Assembly: GCA_934394595.1 (NCBI GenBank)
Contig: CAKRRX010000017.1
Span: 1-35,134, forward strand
Source of the DNA: an uncultured Blautia sp.
GTDB lineage: Bacteria; Bacillota; Clostridia; Lachnospirales; Lachnospiraceae
DNA: 35,134 nt
Reading direction: 5' to 3'
In this document: piece after piece, positions 1 through 8,097 of the stretch
Position numbering within the stretch: the stretch's first letter is position 1
Layout: each line of letters opens with the position of its first letter
Notes under the pieces: model-generated
The model's input: the letters and a program-made list of their open reading frames with translations, nothing else
The model's database searches: none
Told to the model about the DNA's origin: nothing
Position numbers and translations under genes: made by a program

Positions 1-276
1 ATAAGTTCAGTCGATTGTCAACAGTTAATTTAAATTTTCTGAAAACTAATTTATTTTTCAGTATTTCAGAAGCAATTTCTTGCGACAGCTTGTTTATACT
101 ACCACTACCGCAAGGAGAAGTCAAGCACTTTTTACAAAAATTTTCATATTTTTTTGTACAAGATATTTTTACAATTGAGTGCTTATATATATACGACTTT
201 TCAGCCATTGACAATCTCCCTTATCCGTGATAGCGTCACATTATCTTATAACCCTTTTTCACCAGGAGGTCTCACT
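1..276. other. AT-rich upstream region
   Basis: No convincing gene is present; the short reading frames here lack ribosome binding sites and are AT-rich noise. TGTCAA at 17-22 would be a TTGACA -35 box on the minus strand, with its -10 box off the left edge, so a divergent gene may lie outside the window. A forward TTGACA at 208-213 has no good -10 partner. A weak inverted repeat (CTGAAAA at 39-45, TTTTCAG at 55-61) may be chance. The run presumably holds the araC-family promoter. Confidence 0.4.
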
Positions 277-1233
277 ATGTATCAAAATCCATCCCCTGAT
301 TTGAAAGAAAACAGCATACACGGCACTCAGTCTTTTCCATGTGCTTTTTATCAGACGCAGATGACCGGACATGGCCTTATGGTGAAGCACCATTGGCACA
401 AGGAGGCGGAAATCCTCTATTTTCCCGGCGGCAGTTTCAATATGGAAATTAATATGGAAAATTTCGACATTCATTCCGAATGTTTTTACTTCATCAATCC
501 CGGAGAACTGCACAGTATCCGCACTTCTTCCACCAGCGAGGTACAGGAATATGCTGTTGTATTTCATCCGGAACTGATCTGCTCTCCATTTTATGATTCA
601 TTTCAGTCACAGGTGATCCAGCCCCTGCAAAATGGTCAGCTGCATTTCCCAAGGTGCATTGGACAGAATCATCCTGCATTTTTACAGCTAAAAGAAATAT
701 TTCTTAATATAGTAGATACTTTTTCCAATTGCAGTTCCCCGGAACTTCTTACAATTGCAAATGACGCATTTCAGCTGACTTCCTTTCGGGCATCTGGCAC
801 TGTGTCTGTCCATCTTGCAGATCAACTCCTTATCAGAGCTTGTCTCATGGAGATATTTGCCATTTTAACAACGAGAAAGCTTTTTTCCCAGACTGAAACA
901 TCGGATAATCACCAGGTAGAAACAATAAAAAAGGCTATCACCTATATTCGTGAGCATTATCAGGAAAAAATATACATTCGCGACCTGGCCTCACTGGTGG
1001 GACTGAATGAACAGTATTTTTGCCGTTTTTTCCGGAAAGCCCTGGGGCTCTCTCCCATAGAATATCTCAATGAATACCGTATCCGCCAGGCAAAGCACCT
1101 TCTGAAAGACAGCGACCTTCCAGTCACAGAGGTCTGCCTGGACTGTGGCTACAACAATATGGGGAATTTTCTCCGGGAATTCCGGCGATATACCAGTACC
1201 ACTCCGCTGCAATATCGCAAGCAGGCACAATAA
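277..1233 (+). CDS. AraC-family transcriptional regulator
   Basis: A 318-residue one-component regulator. The N-terminal half is a cupin-like ligand-binding domain, with a typical HHWHKEAEILYF strand followed by a NPGELHSI stretch. The last 100 residues form the AraC DNA-binding domain with two helix-turn-helix units: IRDLASLVGLNEQYFCRFF, then VTEVCLDCGYNNMGNFLREF and TPLQYR at the end. The start at 277 is chosen because AGGAGG (263-268) sits 8 bases ahead; an upstream in-frame start at 154 has no such site. The next gene, 163 bases downstream on the same strand, is an alpha-glucosidase, so this protein probably activates it in response to a sugar, as AraC regulators of this cupin type commonly do. 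The ligand cannot be read from the sequence. Confidence 0.9.
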   Translation: MYQNPSPDLKENSIHGTQSFPCAFYQTQMTGHGLMVKHHWHKEAEILYFPGGSFNMEINMENFDIHSECFYFINPGELHSIRTSSTSEVQEYAVVFHPELICSPFYDSFQSQVIQPLQNGQLHFPRCIGQNHPAFLQLKEIFLNIVDTFSNCSSPELLTIANDAFQLTSFRASGTVSVHLADQLLIRACLMEIFAILTTRKLFSQTETSDNHQVETIKKAITYIREHYQEKIYIRDLASLVGLNEQYFCRFFRKALGLSPIEYLNEYRIRQAKHLLKDSDLPVTEVCLDCGYNNMGNFLREFRRYTSTTPLQYRKQAQ

Positions 1234-1291
1234 AGTCAAAATTTCGTATTTTTTTATCATATTAAGGGAAGATTTTCTCCATATATGTATG

Positions 1292-1360
1292 TATAATGTA
1301 CTCAATTCAAAGAACAAACCAATGCTTGTTTTTTTACAGTTCAGAAAAACCGTCACGGTT
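1292..1360 (+). promoter_or_regulatory. Probable activator-dependent promoter and palindrome
   Basis: A perfect TATAAT lies at 1292-1297, with no acceptable -35 box 16-18 bases upstream, as expected of a promoter that needs an activator such as the upstream AraC protein. Downstream, AACCGT-C-ACGGTT (1348-1360) is a perfect 6-bp inverted repeat about one base, between the putative start site and the ribosome binding site. It could be an operator for a second regulator. Function is inferred. Confidence 0.4.
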
Positions 1361-1396
1361 ATCAGAGAAAATATTTTTCAGGAGGACTATATTGAT

Positions 1397-3064
1397 ATGG
1401 AAAGAAAATGGTGGCAGGATAAAGTAGCCTATCAGATTTACCCAAAGAGTTTTTACGACACAAACGGCGATGGAATCGGCGATCTGCCGGGAATTATAGA
1501 AAAACTGGATTACCTGAAGGATCTGGGTGTGGATATCATCTGGCTTTCCCCGTGTTATCGCTCTCCACTGGCAGATCAGGGATATGATATTTCCGATTAT
1601 TATGATATTGACCCACGCTTCGGCACTATGGAAGACATGGACCGGCTGATCGCAGAGGCGAAAAAGCGAGATATGTATATCCTTATGGATCTGGTTGTCA
1701 ACCACTGCTCTGACGAGCACGAATGGTTCAAAAAGGCCTGCGAGGATCCCGATGGAAAATATGGCAAATTCTTTTATCTGCGAGATAAAGAAGATGGAAA
1801 GCTTCCCACCAACTGGCGCTCCTACTTTGGCGGACCGGTATGGGAAGATCTTCCCGGCACCAACAAACAGTACCTTCATGTTTTCCATAAAAAGCAGCCT
1901 GACCTGAACTGGGAAAATCCAGAGCTTCGTGAGGAAGTTTATAAAAACATTAACTGGTGGCTGGACAAAGGCCTTGGTGGTTTCCGCATTGATGCTATCA
2001 TTAACATCAAAAAAGCGCTTCCCATGCATGATTATGAGCCAGATCGTGATGATGGGCTGTGCAGCATCCATAAAATGCTGGAAGAAGCTAACGGAATCGG
2101 AGAATTCTTAGGAGAAATGCGGGATCGCACCTTTAAGCCTCACAACGCATTTTCCGTAGGGGAAGTTTTCAATGCAAAAGATGAAGAACTTCCGGATTTT
2201 ATCGGCGATAATGGCTATTTTTCTTCCATGTTTGATTTTAACGAAACCATTTTCGGGGCTTCCGAAAAAGGCTGGTATGACTGCAAGGAAATCACCCCGG
2301 ATGACTATAAGCGCTGCTGTTTTGAGACACAGGCAAAAATGGGGAATTTCGGCTTTGTTTCCAATATTATCGAAAACCACGATGAACCCCGCGGAGTCAG
2401 CCATTACATTCCGGAAGGTGACTGCTGTGACGCCAGCAAGAAAATGCTGGCAGCCCTGAATTTTATGCTTCGCGGACTGCCCTTTATTTACCAGGGACAG
2501 GAACTTGGCATGGAAAACGTGTCATTTAAGTCTATTGATGAGGTAGACGATATTTCCACATTGGATGAGTATAAGGTCGCACTGGATGCCGGATGCTCAC
2601 CGGAAGAGGCACTTGCCGCAGTTGCCCGCCGCAGCCGCGACAATGCCCGTACCCCAATGCAGTGGTCAGATGAAGAAAATGCCGGCTTTACCACAGGAAA
2701 ACCATGGCTTCGGGTAAACCCCAACTACACCAGCATCAATGCCCGTGCCCAGGTAAATGATCCGGATTCTGTTTTTAGTTTTTACAAGCAGCTGATCGCA
2801 CTGCGCAAAAACCCGGAATACAAAGAAACCGTGGTATATGGCGCTCTTGAGCCAGTATGGGAAGACCGCCACAATCTGATGGCTTACTACCGAAAAGGAG
2901 ATAAAACCCTGCTGGTTGTAGGAAATTATCAGAAAGAGGAACAGACCATCACACTTCCTGCTGCCTGCAGGAAAGTACTGATCAATAATTATCCGGATGT
3001 GAATCTTTCCGGACTTACCGCCCAGCTTCACGGCTACCAGGTTCTGGTTCTGGAGTGTATTTAA
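1397..3064 (+). CDS. malL: GH13 alpha-glucosidase (oligo-1,6-glucosidase type)
   Basis: A 555-residue cytoplasmic glycoside hydrolase of family 13, in the oligo-1,6-glucosidase/alpha-glucosidase group, expected to release glucose from the non-reducing end of isomalto- or malto-oligosaccharides. The N-terminus WWQDKVAYQIYPKSFYDTNG is diagnostic. Catalytic residues are visible: nucleophile D199 (GGFRIDA), acid/base E256 (SVGEVF) and D329 (ENHDEPR), with region I DLVVNH at 98-103. These match the spacing of Bacillus oligo-1,6-glucosidase. The residue after the nucleophile is Ala rather than the Val usual in 1,6-specific or the Thr usual in 1,4-specific enzymes, so linkage preference is open. No signal peptide. 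The start at 1397 has CAGGAGGAC upstream; longer versions run into noncoding sequence. A terminator follows directly. Confidence 0.88.
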   Translation: MERKWWQDKVAYQIYPKSFYDTNGDGIGDLPGIIEKLDYLKDLGVDIIWLSPCYRSPLADQGYDISDYYDIDPRFGTMEDMDRLIAEAKKRDMYILMDLVVNHCSDEHEWFKKACEDPDGKYGKFFYLRDKEDGKLPTNWRSYFGGPVWEDLPGTNKQYLHVFHKKQPDLNWENPELREEVYKNINWWLDKGLGGFRIDAIINIKKALPMHDYEPDRDDGLCSIHKMLEEANGIGEFLGEMRDRTFKPHNAFSVGEVFNAKDEELPDFIGDNGYFSSMFDFNETIFGASEKGWYDCKEITPDDYKRCCFETQAKMGNFGFVSNIIENHDEPRGVSHYIPEGDCCDASKKMLAALNFMLRGLPFIYQGQELGMENVSFKSIDEVDDISTLDEYKVALDAGCSPEEALAAVARRSRDNARTPMQWSDEENAGFTTGKPWLRVNPNYTSINARAQVNDPDSVFSFYKQLIALRKNPEYKETVVYGALEPVWEDRHNLMAYYRKGDKTLLVVGNYQKEEQTITLPAACRKVLINNYPDVNLSGLTAQLHGYQVLVLECI

Positions 3065-3075
3065 AATATTTTTTT

Positions 3076-3122
3076 AAAGAGCGTGTTCCAAAAGGAGAAA
3101 TCTTTTTGGAGCACGCTCTTTT
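3076..3122 (+). terminator. Intrinsic terminator after alpha-glucosidase
   Basis: A perfect 10-bp stem, AAAGAGCGTG (3076-3085) with CACGCTCTTT (3112-3121), extends inward through CCAAAA/TTTTGG and ends in a short T stretch. It begins 11 bases after the stop codon. Confidence 0.88.
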
Positions 3123-3130
3123 GATTTCCA

Positions 3131-3197
3131 TTTACCTTTTCCCAAAACTATGATATAATCTCAGATTATGAAACATTGTTCTATTGTATGAAACATT
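3131..3197 (+). promoter_or_regulatory. Promoter and candidate IclR operator of the MFS gene
   Basis: TTTACC (3131-3136), a 17-base spacer and TATAAT (3154-3159) form a sigma-A promoter. Just after the expected start site lie two exact copies of ATGAAACATT (3168-3177 and 3188-3197), 20 bases apart. The first belongs to the palindrome GAAACATTGTTC (3170-3181). The same palindrome, with one base changed and in the other orientation, lies in the aminotransferase promoter (5309-5320), also next to an extra GAAACA. The IclR gene lies between the two sites. A downstream site like this would suit repression. Confidence 0.6.
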
Positions 3198-3222
3198 CAA
3201 TATTTTATACGGAGGGATCACC

Positions 3223-4482
3223 ATGAAAAAAAGACAACGACTTGCCTGGCTTATGTGGGGCATTATGATCATCACTTATATGCTGAACACTTTTCACGCA
3301 GTAGCAATGGGCGTGATCCGGCAGGATCTGATCCGCCAGTTTTCCCTGTCAGAATCCCAATATGTCCAGCTTACTAATGCATTTTCCTATACCTACATGC
3401 TGATGCAGATTCCTGCCGGCATCCTTCTGGACCGCATCGGCGCCAGAAAAATTTCTTTTCTTGGCAATCTTATAGCAGCAATGGGAGCCCTGCTATTTTC
3501 CCAGGGAGATTCTTATCTCATGCTCCTTGTGGGACGTTCTCTTATCGGCCTTGGCTGCTCTGTATGTTTTTTGTCCGTATTAAAAATCTGCTCCCAGTGG
3601 TTCGAAGACCGGATTTTCTGTACCATGTCCGGTGTTACATGTTTTGTGGGAATGATGGGTGCAGCTATGGCACAGGCACCTCTGGCCGCTTTGCAAAATA
3701 TGGTTGGATGGAGAACTGTTTTCCTTGGAATTTTTGCCATCACTGCACTGGCTGCTTTTGCCATTCTCCTTTTCGTAAAAGACACCCCCGCTGCTTTTGG
3801 ACTCCCGGAAATCCACCCGGCTACTGCCACCCAGAAGATCTCTCTTTTGGGGGCAGTAAAGGATATCTTGAAAAATAAGGCAACCTGGCCTCCTTTTGTC
3901 TCCTATGGATGTTTCTATGGCACCTATCTGCTGATGACCGGGCTTTACGGCACCAGCATGCTTCAGACCTATTACAAATGCACGGAAATCCAGGCTTCTT
4001 CTGTCCTCACCCTTGCAGTTTTTGGCTGTGCCACAGGAAGTGTGGTCATTGACTGGATCTCCGACCGCTTTTCCAACCGTCGCCATACTCAGTTTTTCTG
4101 CGGCATTGCCTTTCTATTTATCTGGATTCTGTTGAGAATTACACTGGGAAATGCTAAAATGATTTTCATGTATCCCCTTTTATTCTTATTTGGCTTTTTC
4201 AGCTGTGCCTATGCGGTATGCTGGTCCTGTGTAAAAGAATGCAACAATCCTTCCTATACCGGAATTTCCACTTCTATTGCCAACATCGGAGGATACCTGG
4301 GAAGCATTCTGGTTCCTACCATCACCGGATCTCTGTATAGTCAGGCTCCAGCAGGAAGCCTTGAAAGTTATCATACCATTCTGACAGCAGGCTTTGTTAT
4401 CACCCTTGCAGGTGTGATCAGTGCCTGGTTTGTCCGAGAAACCGGAGGAAAAAATATCTATGACCGAAATCGAAAAAGATAA
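3223..4482 (+). CDS. MFS transporter
   Basis: A 419-residue major facilitator superfamily membrane protein with about 12 hydrophobic helices. The first cytoplasmic loop carries an MFS motif-A variant (GILLDRIGARK) and the N-terminal helix has the LMWGIMIITYMLN pattern common in organic-anion or hexuronate-type (ACS-like) porters. The start at 3223 has GGAGGG at 3211-3216; a TTG start 39 bases upstream lacks a site. The 3' end overlaps the IclR regulator by 23 bases, so the two are translationally linked. By context it should carry a carboxylate or amino-acid-derived substrate that also concerns the downstream aminotransferase/dehydrogenase operon. The substrate is not readable from sequence. 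Confidence 0.85.
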   Translation: MKKRQRLAWLMWGIMIITYMLNTFHAVAMGVIRQDLIRQFSLSESQYVQLTNAFSYTYMLMQIPAGILLDRIGARKISFLGNLIAAMGALLFSQGDSYLMLLVGRSLIGLGCSVCFLSVLKICSQWFEDRIFCTMSGVTCFVGMMGAAMAQAPLAALQNMVGWRTVFLGIFAITALAAFAILLFVKDTPAAFGLPEIHPATATQKISLLGAVKDILKNKATWPPFVSYGCFYGTYLLMTGLYGTSMLQTYYKCTEIQASSVLTLAVFGCATGSVVIDWISDRFSNRRHTQFFCGIAFLFIWILLRITLGNAKMIFMYPLLFLFGFFSCAYAVCWSCVKECNNPSYTGISTSIANIGGYLGSILVPTITGSLYSQAPAGSLESYHTILTAGFVITLAGVISAWFVRETGGKNIYDRNRKR

Positions 4483-5245
4483 AGACTTTACCATCACAGC
4501 CGTAGACCGTGCGCTGGATATTCTCATATACATCTACCGCCAGGGCCACCCTGTGCGGGTTTCCGATATTGCCAGAGACATGGGACAGCACAAAAGTACC
4601 ATTTTCCGTGCTCTGTACACCATGGAAAAAAAAGGCTTCATTGTGAAAAACCCGGAAAATGAGACCTACTGGCTGGGAATGAAGCTTTTTGCCATCGGCT
4701 CCTGCGTCCAGGAAAAAATGAGCATCACCTCCCTTGCCCAGCCTGTGGCAAAAGCCCTCTATGAAGAACTTCATGAAGTGGTAAACCTGTCTATTCTGGA
4801 GCTTCATGCCGTAAATACTCCCAAGATCATAGTAGTACACAAAGAAGAATCCGACACCCGGCTATTAAAAGCAAACCCTTCTGTAGGGAAATTCAGTGAC
4901 TGCCACAGCTCTGCAGCCGGAAAATGCCTCCTGGCTTTCTCCGGGGAGTTTGACATTGATACTACCGCTCCTTTTGCGCTGCACAAATATACAGACCATA
5001 CTGTGACCGACTGGGACACCTTCGTAAAAATGATCCACGAAATAAAAATCTCAGGCTATGCCCTGGACGATGAAGAGCGGGAATATGGACTTACCTGTCT
5101 TGGCGCTCCTATCCTTGACCGGTCTGGCCACGCCATAGCTGCCCTCAGCATTGCAGGCCCCAGCAGCCGCATGAAAGAAAATCTGGAACACAAGATAGAC
5201 TGCGTCATAAGGGCTGCCCGTCAGATCAGCAATCAATATCTATAA
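4460..5245 (+). CDS. IclR-family transcriptional regulator
   Basis: A 261-residue IclR regulator. Residues about 10-70 form the winged helix-turn-helix (AVDRALDILIYI, then VSDIARDMGQHKSTIFRAL and the wing ending in YWLGMKLF). The rest is the IclR effector-binding domain, with CHSSAAGKCLLAF, then DDEEREYGLTCLGAPI and AALSIAGP, all family hallmarks. The start at 4460 follows GGAGG (4444-4448) inside the end of the MFS gene. Such proteins usually repress neighbouring catabolic genes and release in the presence of a small organic acid. Matching palindromes upstream of this operon and of the aminotransferase operon suggest it controls both and itself. Confidence 0.92.
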   Translation: MTEIEKDKDFTITAVDRALDILIYIYRQGHPVRVSDIARDMGQHKSTIFRALYTMEKKGFIVKNPENETYWLGMKLFAIGSCVQEKMSITSLAQPVAKALYEELHEVVNLSILELHAVNTPKIIVVHKEESDTRLLKANPSVGKFSDCHSSAAGKCLLAFSGEFDIDTTAPFALHKYTDHTVTDWDTFVKMIHEIKISGYALDDEEREYGLTCLGAPILDRSGHAIAALSIAGPSSRMKENLEHKIDCVIRAARQISNQYL

Positions 5246-5264
5246 ATATTTTTTTAATTTCCTG

Positions 5265-5333
5265 TTGACATTTCCCGGAAGTTGTATATAATAAAGCCAA
5301 ATTAAATAGAACAGTGTTTCGCACAATGAAACA
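5265..5333 (+). promoter_or_regulatory. Promoter and candidate IclR operator of the aminotransferase operon
   Basis: A perfect TTGACA (5265-5270), 16-base spacer and perfect TATAAT (5287-5292). About 17 bases after the -10 box comes GAACAGTGTTTC (5309-5320), the reverse complement of the MFS-promoter palindrome with one substitution. It is followed after 7 bases by a second half-site GAAACA (5328-5333). A near-consensus promoter with an operator just downstream is the classic layout of a strong gene held by a repressor. Confidence 0.72.
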
Positions 5334-5342
5334 GATTAAAAC

Positions 5343-5390
5343 AAAGGCGTTTGAAATGCAGTAACCACTGCGTTGTCAGACGCCTTTTTT
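5343..5390 (+). terminator. Intrinsic terminator in the leader of the aminotransferase operon
   Basis: AAAGGCGTTTGA (5343-5354) pairs with TCAGACGCCTTT (5376-5387) through 12 pairs including one G-U, with an inner stem ATGCAGT/ACTGC(G)T, and runs into six T residues (5385-5390). It lies after the consensus promoter and before the aminotransferase ribosome binding site, so transcription from that promoter must pass through it. No competing antiterminator helix is obvious in the roughly 45-base leader ahead of it. Confidence 0.78.
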
Positions 5391-5417
5391 GCATTTACAA
5401 GAAGGAGGGAGTTTCAA

Positions 5418-6611
5418 ATGAAATTTGCAGACAGAATGGATCTGGTGAAAGCATCCGGAATCCGATTTGTACAAAAAAAGATTGCATCCAAAAGTGATGT
5501 TATTTCTTTTGCCGCGGGCTTACCTGACGGAAAGCTTTTCCCGGTGGAGGATCTGAAGCGTCTCACTGATGAGATTTTTGAAAAACAAGGAAAAACCGCT
5601 CTTCAATACGGTATGACCCAGGGCTACAAGCCATTGCTGGAAAAGCTGGCACAGAGAATGAAAGAGAAAGAAGATGTCTCCTGCACTTCTGAAAACCTCA
5701 TTGTCACAACCGGTTCCCAGCAGGGACTTGGAATGAGTGCCATGGCATTTGTAAATCCCGGCGGCATCGTTCTTGCAGAAAATCCGAGTTACCTTGGAGG
5801 CATCAATGCCTGCAGACCTTATGGATGCAGTTTCCTTGGGGTAGATACCGATGATGACGGAATCGTTATTGAAGACCTGGAAAAGAAGCTGGCAGCCCAC
5901 CCGGAGATCAACCTGATCTACGTCATCCCAAACTTCCAGAATCCTACCGGAAAGGCCTGGACACTGGAGCGAAGAAAGGGATTTATGAAAGCCATTGAGC
6001 CTTATGATCTGGTAGTTGTGGAAGACAATCCATACGGAGAGATCCGTTTTGAGGGAGAACATCTCCCATCCCTGAAAGCCCTGGATACACAGGAAAAAGT
6101 CATCTACCTTGGTTCTTTTTCCAAAATCCTCTGCCCGGGACTCCGTGTTGCGTGGGTATGCGCAAAAAAAGAAATCATCGAAAAAATGGAACTTCTGAAA
6201 CAGGGCATCGACCTTCAGTGTAACGAAATGGCACAGATGCAGGTTCTTGCATTTTTAGACAATTGTGATGTAGAAAAGCACATCCAGACCATCCGGGATG
6301 CCTACAAGCATAAATGCCAGCTGATGCTTTCCGAAATGAAAAAGCAGCTGCCACCTTACGTAAAATTCACCATTCCCGAAGGCGGCATGTTCATTTGGGC
6401 AGAGCTTCCGGAAAACATAGATGCCACTGCCCTTCTGGACACCGCAGTAGACCATGGAGTTGCTTATGTTCCCGGCGAATATTTCTACGCAAATGAAGAA
6501 GAAAGCAAAAAGAACACCATGCGTCTGAATTACACCATTATGAGTGACGAGCAAATCATTACAGGAGTAAAAAGACTTGCCGAAGTCATCAAAACAGTCT
6601 GCAAAGACTGA
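5418..6611 (+). CDS. PLP-dependent aminotransferase, class I (2-aminoadipate/MocR-like type)
   Basis: A 397-residue fold-type I aminotransferase that would move the amino group of an alpha-amino acid to 2-oxoglutarate. Visible family features are ISFAAGLPD near residue 30, YGMTQGY, PNFQNPTG (171-178), VEDNPYGE with D203 binding the pyridine nitrogen, and the Schiff-base lysine K236 in LGSFSKILCPGLR. This pattern fits the 2-aminoadipate/LysN and broad aromatic or branched-chain aminotransferases. There is no N-terminal GntR domain. The start at 5418 follows AAGGAGGGA (5402-5410). The next two genes are an NhaC-family antiporter and a 2-hydroxyacid dehydrogenase, suggesting the oxo acid made here is reduced to a hydroxy acid. 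Confidence 0.9.
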   Translation: MKFADRMDLVKASGIRFVQKKIASKSDVISFAAGLPDGKLFPVEDLKRLTDEIFEKQGKTALQYGMTQGYKPLLEKLAQRMKEKEDVSCTSENLIVTTGSQQGLGMSAMAFVNPGGIVLAENPSYLGGINACRPYGCSFLGVDTDDDGIVIEDLEKKLAAHPEINLIYVIPNFQNPTGKAWTLERRKGFMKAIEPYDLVVVEDNPYGEIRFEGEHLPSLKALDTQEKVIYLGSFSKILCPGLRVAWVCAKKEIIEKMELLKQGIDLQCNEMAQMQVLAFLDNCDVEKHIQTIRDAYKHKCQLMLSEMKKQLPPYVKFTIPEGGMFIWAELPENIDATALLDTAVDHGVAYVPGEYFYANEEESKKNTMRLNYTIMSDEQIITGVKRLAEVIKTVCKD

Positions 6612-6654
6612 TTTTCCCTGACAGTACAGAATATAAGAAAGCGAGGAACGTATT

Positions 6655-8097
6655 ATGGAAGACATGAAAAAAACAAACGGAAAAACACCTGGTATGCTGT
6701 TCTCAGCAATCACTCTGGCCTTAGTAGTTGCCACACTGGTAGCCGGAATTCTGGTCTTTAATATGGATGAACACATTCTTCTGATCTGCTGTATCTGCAT
6801 CATGGCCTTTGCCTGTGTGATCCTTGGCTACAAGTGGTCCGAAATCGAAGAAAGCATGATCAAAGGCGTTACAAAAGCCCTGAGCGCTTTGTTCTTTTTC
6901 TTCCTGATTGGTATGGCGGTAGGCGCCTGGGTCAACTGCGGAACCCTTCCTGCACTGATCCATTACGGACTGAATATTCTTACTCCTGCCATGTTCTTAC
7001 CGGCAACTCTTATCATCACCAGTATTGTTTCCATCTGTATCGGAAGCTCCTGGACCACAGCCGGTACCGTAGGTGTAGTACTTCTTGGAATCGGCCAGAC
7101 TATGGGACTTCCTTCCCCGCTGGTTGCAGGCTGCATCATCTCCGGTGCATACTTTGGTGATAAAATGTCCCCGATGTCTGACACTACAAACCTTGCCCCT
7201 GCTATTGCCGGAACAGATATATTCAGTCACATCAAAGCCATGCTTTACACCTCCGTTCCTGCATATATCATTGCTTTTATCGCTTACACAGTCATGGGGC
7301 TTCAGTATAAAGATGCTGCACTTGATGTAAAAGGAATCAATGAAATCCAGACTGCACTTGGCAATACCTTTACCATCAATGTAATCGTTCTTCTTCCCAT
7401 CATTCTGGTACTGGTCCTGAGCATCCTGAAATGCCCTGCAATCCCGTCCCTTATGGCAGGTGTTGCAATCTCCTATCCAATTGCAGCTATTTATCAGGGA
7501 ACCTCTTTAACTGATTTCTTCTCTGTACTGAACTATGGAAATGAATACAGCACAGGTGTTGACATTGTAGACGAGCTGGTAAACAGAGGTGGTATCCAGG
7601 AAATGATGTGGACCTTCTCCCTTGGTGTTTTCGCACTTGTACTTGGCGGACTGATCACAAGATCCGGAATCCTTCAGGTTCTCATTGGAAAACTGATCTC
7701 CAAGCTTCCAAGCCGCAAATGGCTGCCTATGTGTACAATCCTTACCGGAGTTGCAGGATGTGCCTGCCTTGGTGAGCAGTACATGAGCATTGTCGTAACC
7801 GCAGAACTTTACAAAGACGCTTATCCAAAGGCCGGACTTCAGAGAAGAATGTTATCCAGATGCGTTGAAGAAAGCGCAACGGTAACCGCCAACCTTTTCC
7901 CATGGACTACCGGTGGTGCCTACATGTTTGGCGCACTTGGCATTTCCCCATTTGTATATGGCCCATTTGCCATCCTGAACTGGCTCACCCCTCTTCTTGG
8001 CGCACTGCTTCCTCTTACCGGATATGGCCTTTTAGTGGAAAAAGAAGAAAAACCAGATTATAAAACTGCACAGGCAGGTGATCTTGCACATGAATAA
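6655..8097 (+). CDS. nhaC: NhaC-family Na+/H+ antiporter (possibly MleN-like carboxylate exchanger)
   Basis: A 480-residue polytopic membrane protein of the NhaC family. It has the conserved block GSSWTTAGTVGVVLLG followed by SGAYFGDKMSPMSDTTNLA, and the later GVAGCACLGEQYMSI and FPWTTGG segments typical of the family. Family members are Na+/H+ antiporters; one branch (MleN of Bacillus subtilis) exchanges malate and lactate with protons and sodium. Between an aminotransferase and a 2-hydroxyacid dehydrogenase, an exchanger of a hydroxy acid or amino acid is plausible. It begins 43 bases after the aminotransferase stop with a modest GCGAGGAA site, and its last 8 bases overlap the next gene. 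Confidence 0.85.
   Translation: MEDMKKTNGKTPGMLFSAITLALVVATLVAGILVFNMDEHILLICCICIMAFACVILGYKWSEIEESMIKGVTKALSALFFFFLIGMAVGAWVNCGTLPALIHYGLNILTPAMFLPATLIITSIVSICIGSSWTTAGTVGVVLLGIGQTMGLPSPLVAGCIISGAYFGDKMSPMSDTTNLAPAIAGTDIFSHIKAMLYTSVPAYIIAFIAYTVMGLQYKDAALDVKGINEIQTALGNTFTINVIVLLPIILVLVLSILKCPAIPSLMAGVAISYPIAAIYQGTSLTDFFSVLNYGNEYSTGVDIVDELVNRGGIQEMMWTFSLGVFALVLGGLITRSGILQVLIGKLISKLPSRKWLPMCTILTGVAGCACLGEQYMSIVVTAELYKDAYPKAGLQRRMLSRCVEESATVTANLFPWTTGGAYMFGALGISPFVYGPFAILNWLTPLLGALLPLTGYGLLVEKEEKPDYKTAQAGDLAHE

Noticed and set aside
15..230. 71-residue plus-strand reading frame upstream of the AraC gene
   Set aside because: No ribosome binding site, AT-rich, no family resemblance, and it overlaps the likely promoter region.
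1334..2071. 245-residue minus-strand frame opposite the alpha-glucosidase
   Set aside because: It is a shadow of the strongly supported GH13 gene, with no start signal and no recognisable domain.
5300..5390. T-box or amino-acid riboswitch before the aminotransferase
   Set aside because: The leader before the terminator is only about 45 bases and lacks a T-box sequence or specifier loop.
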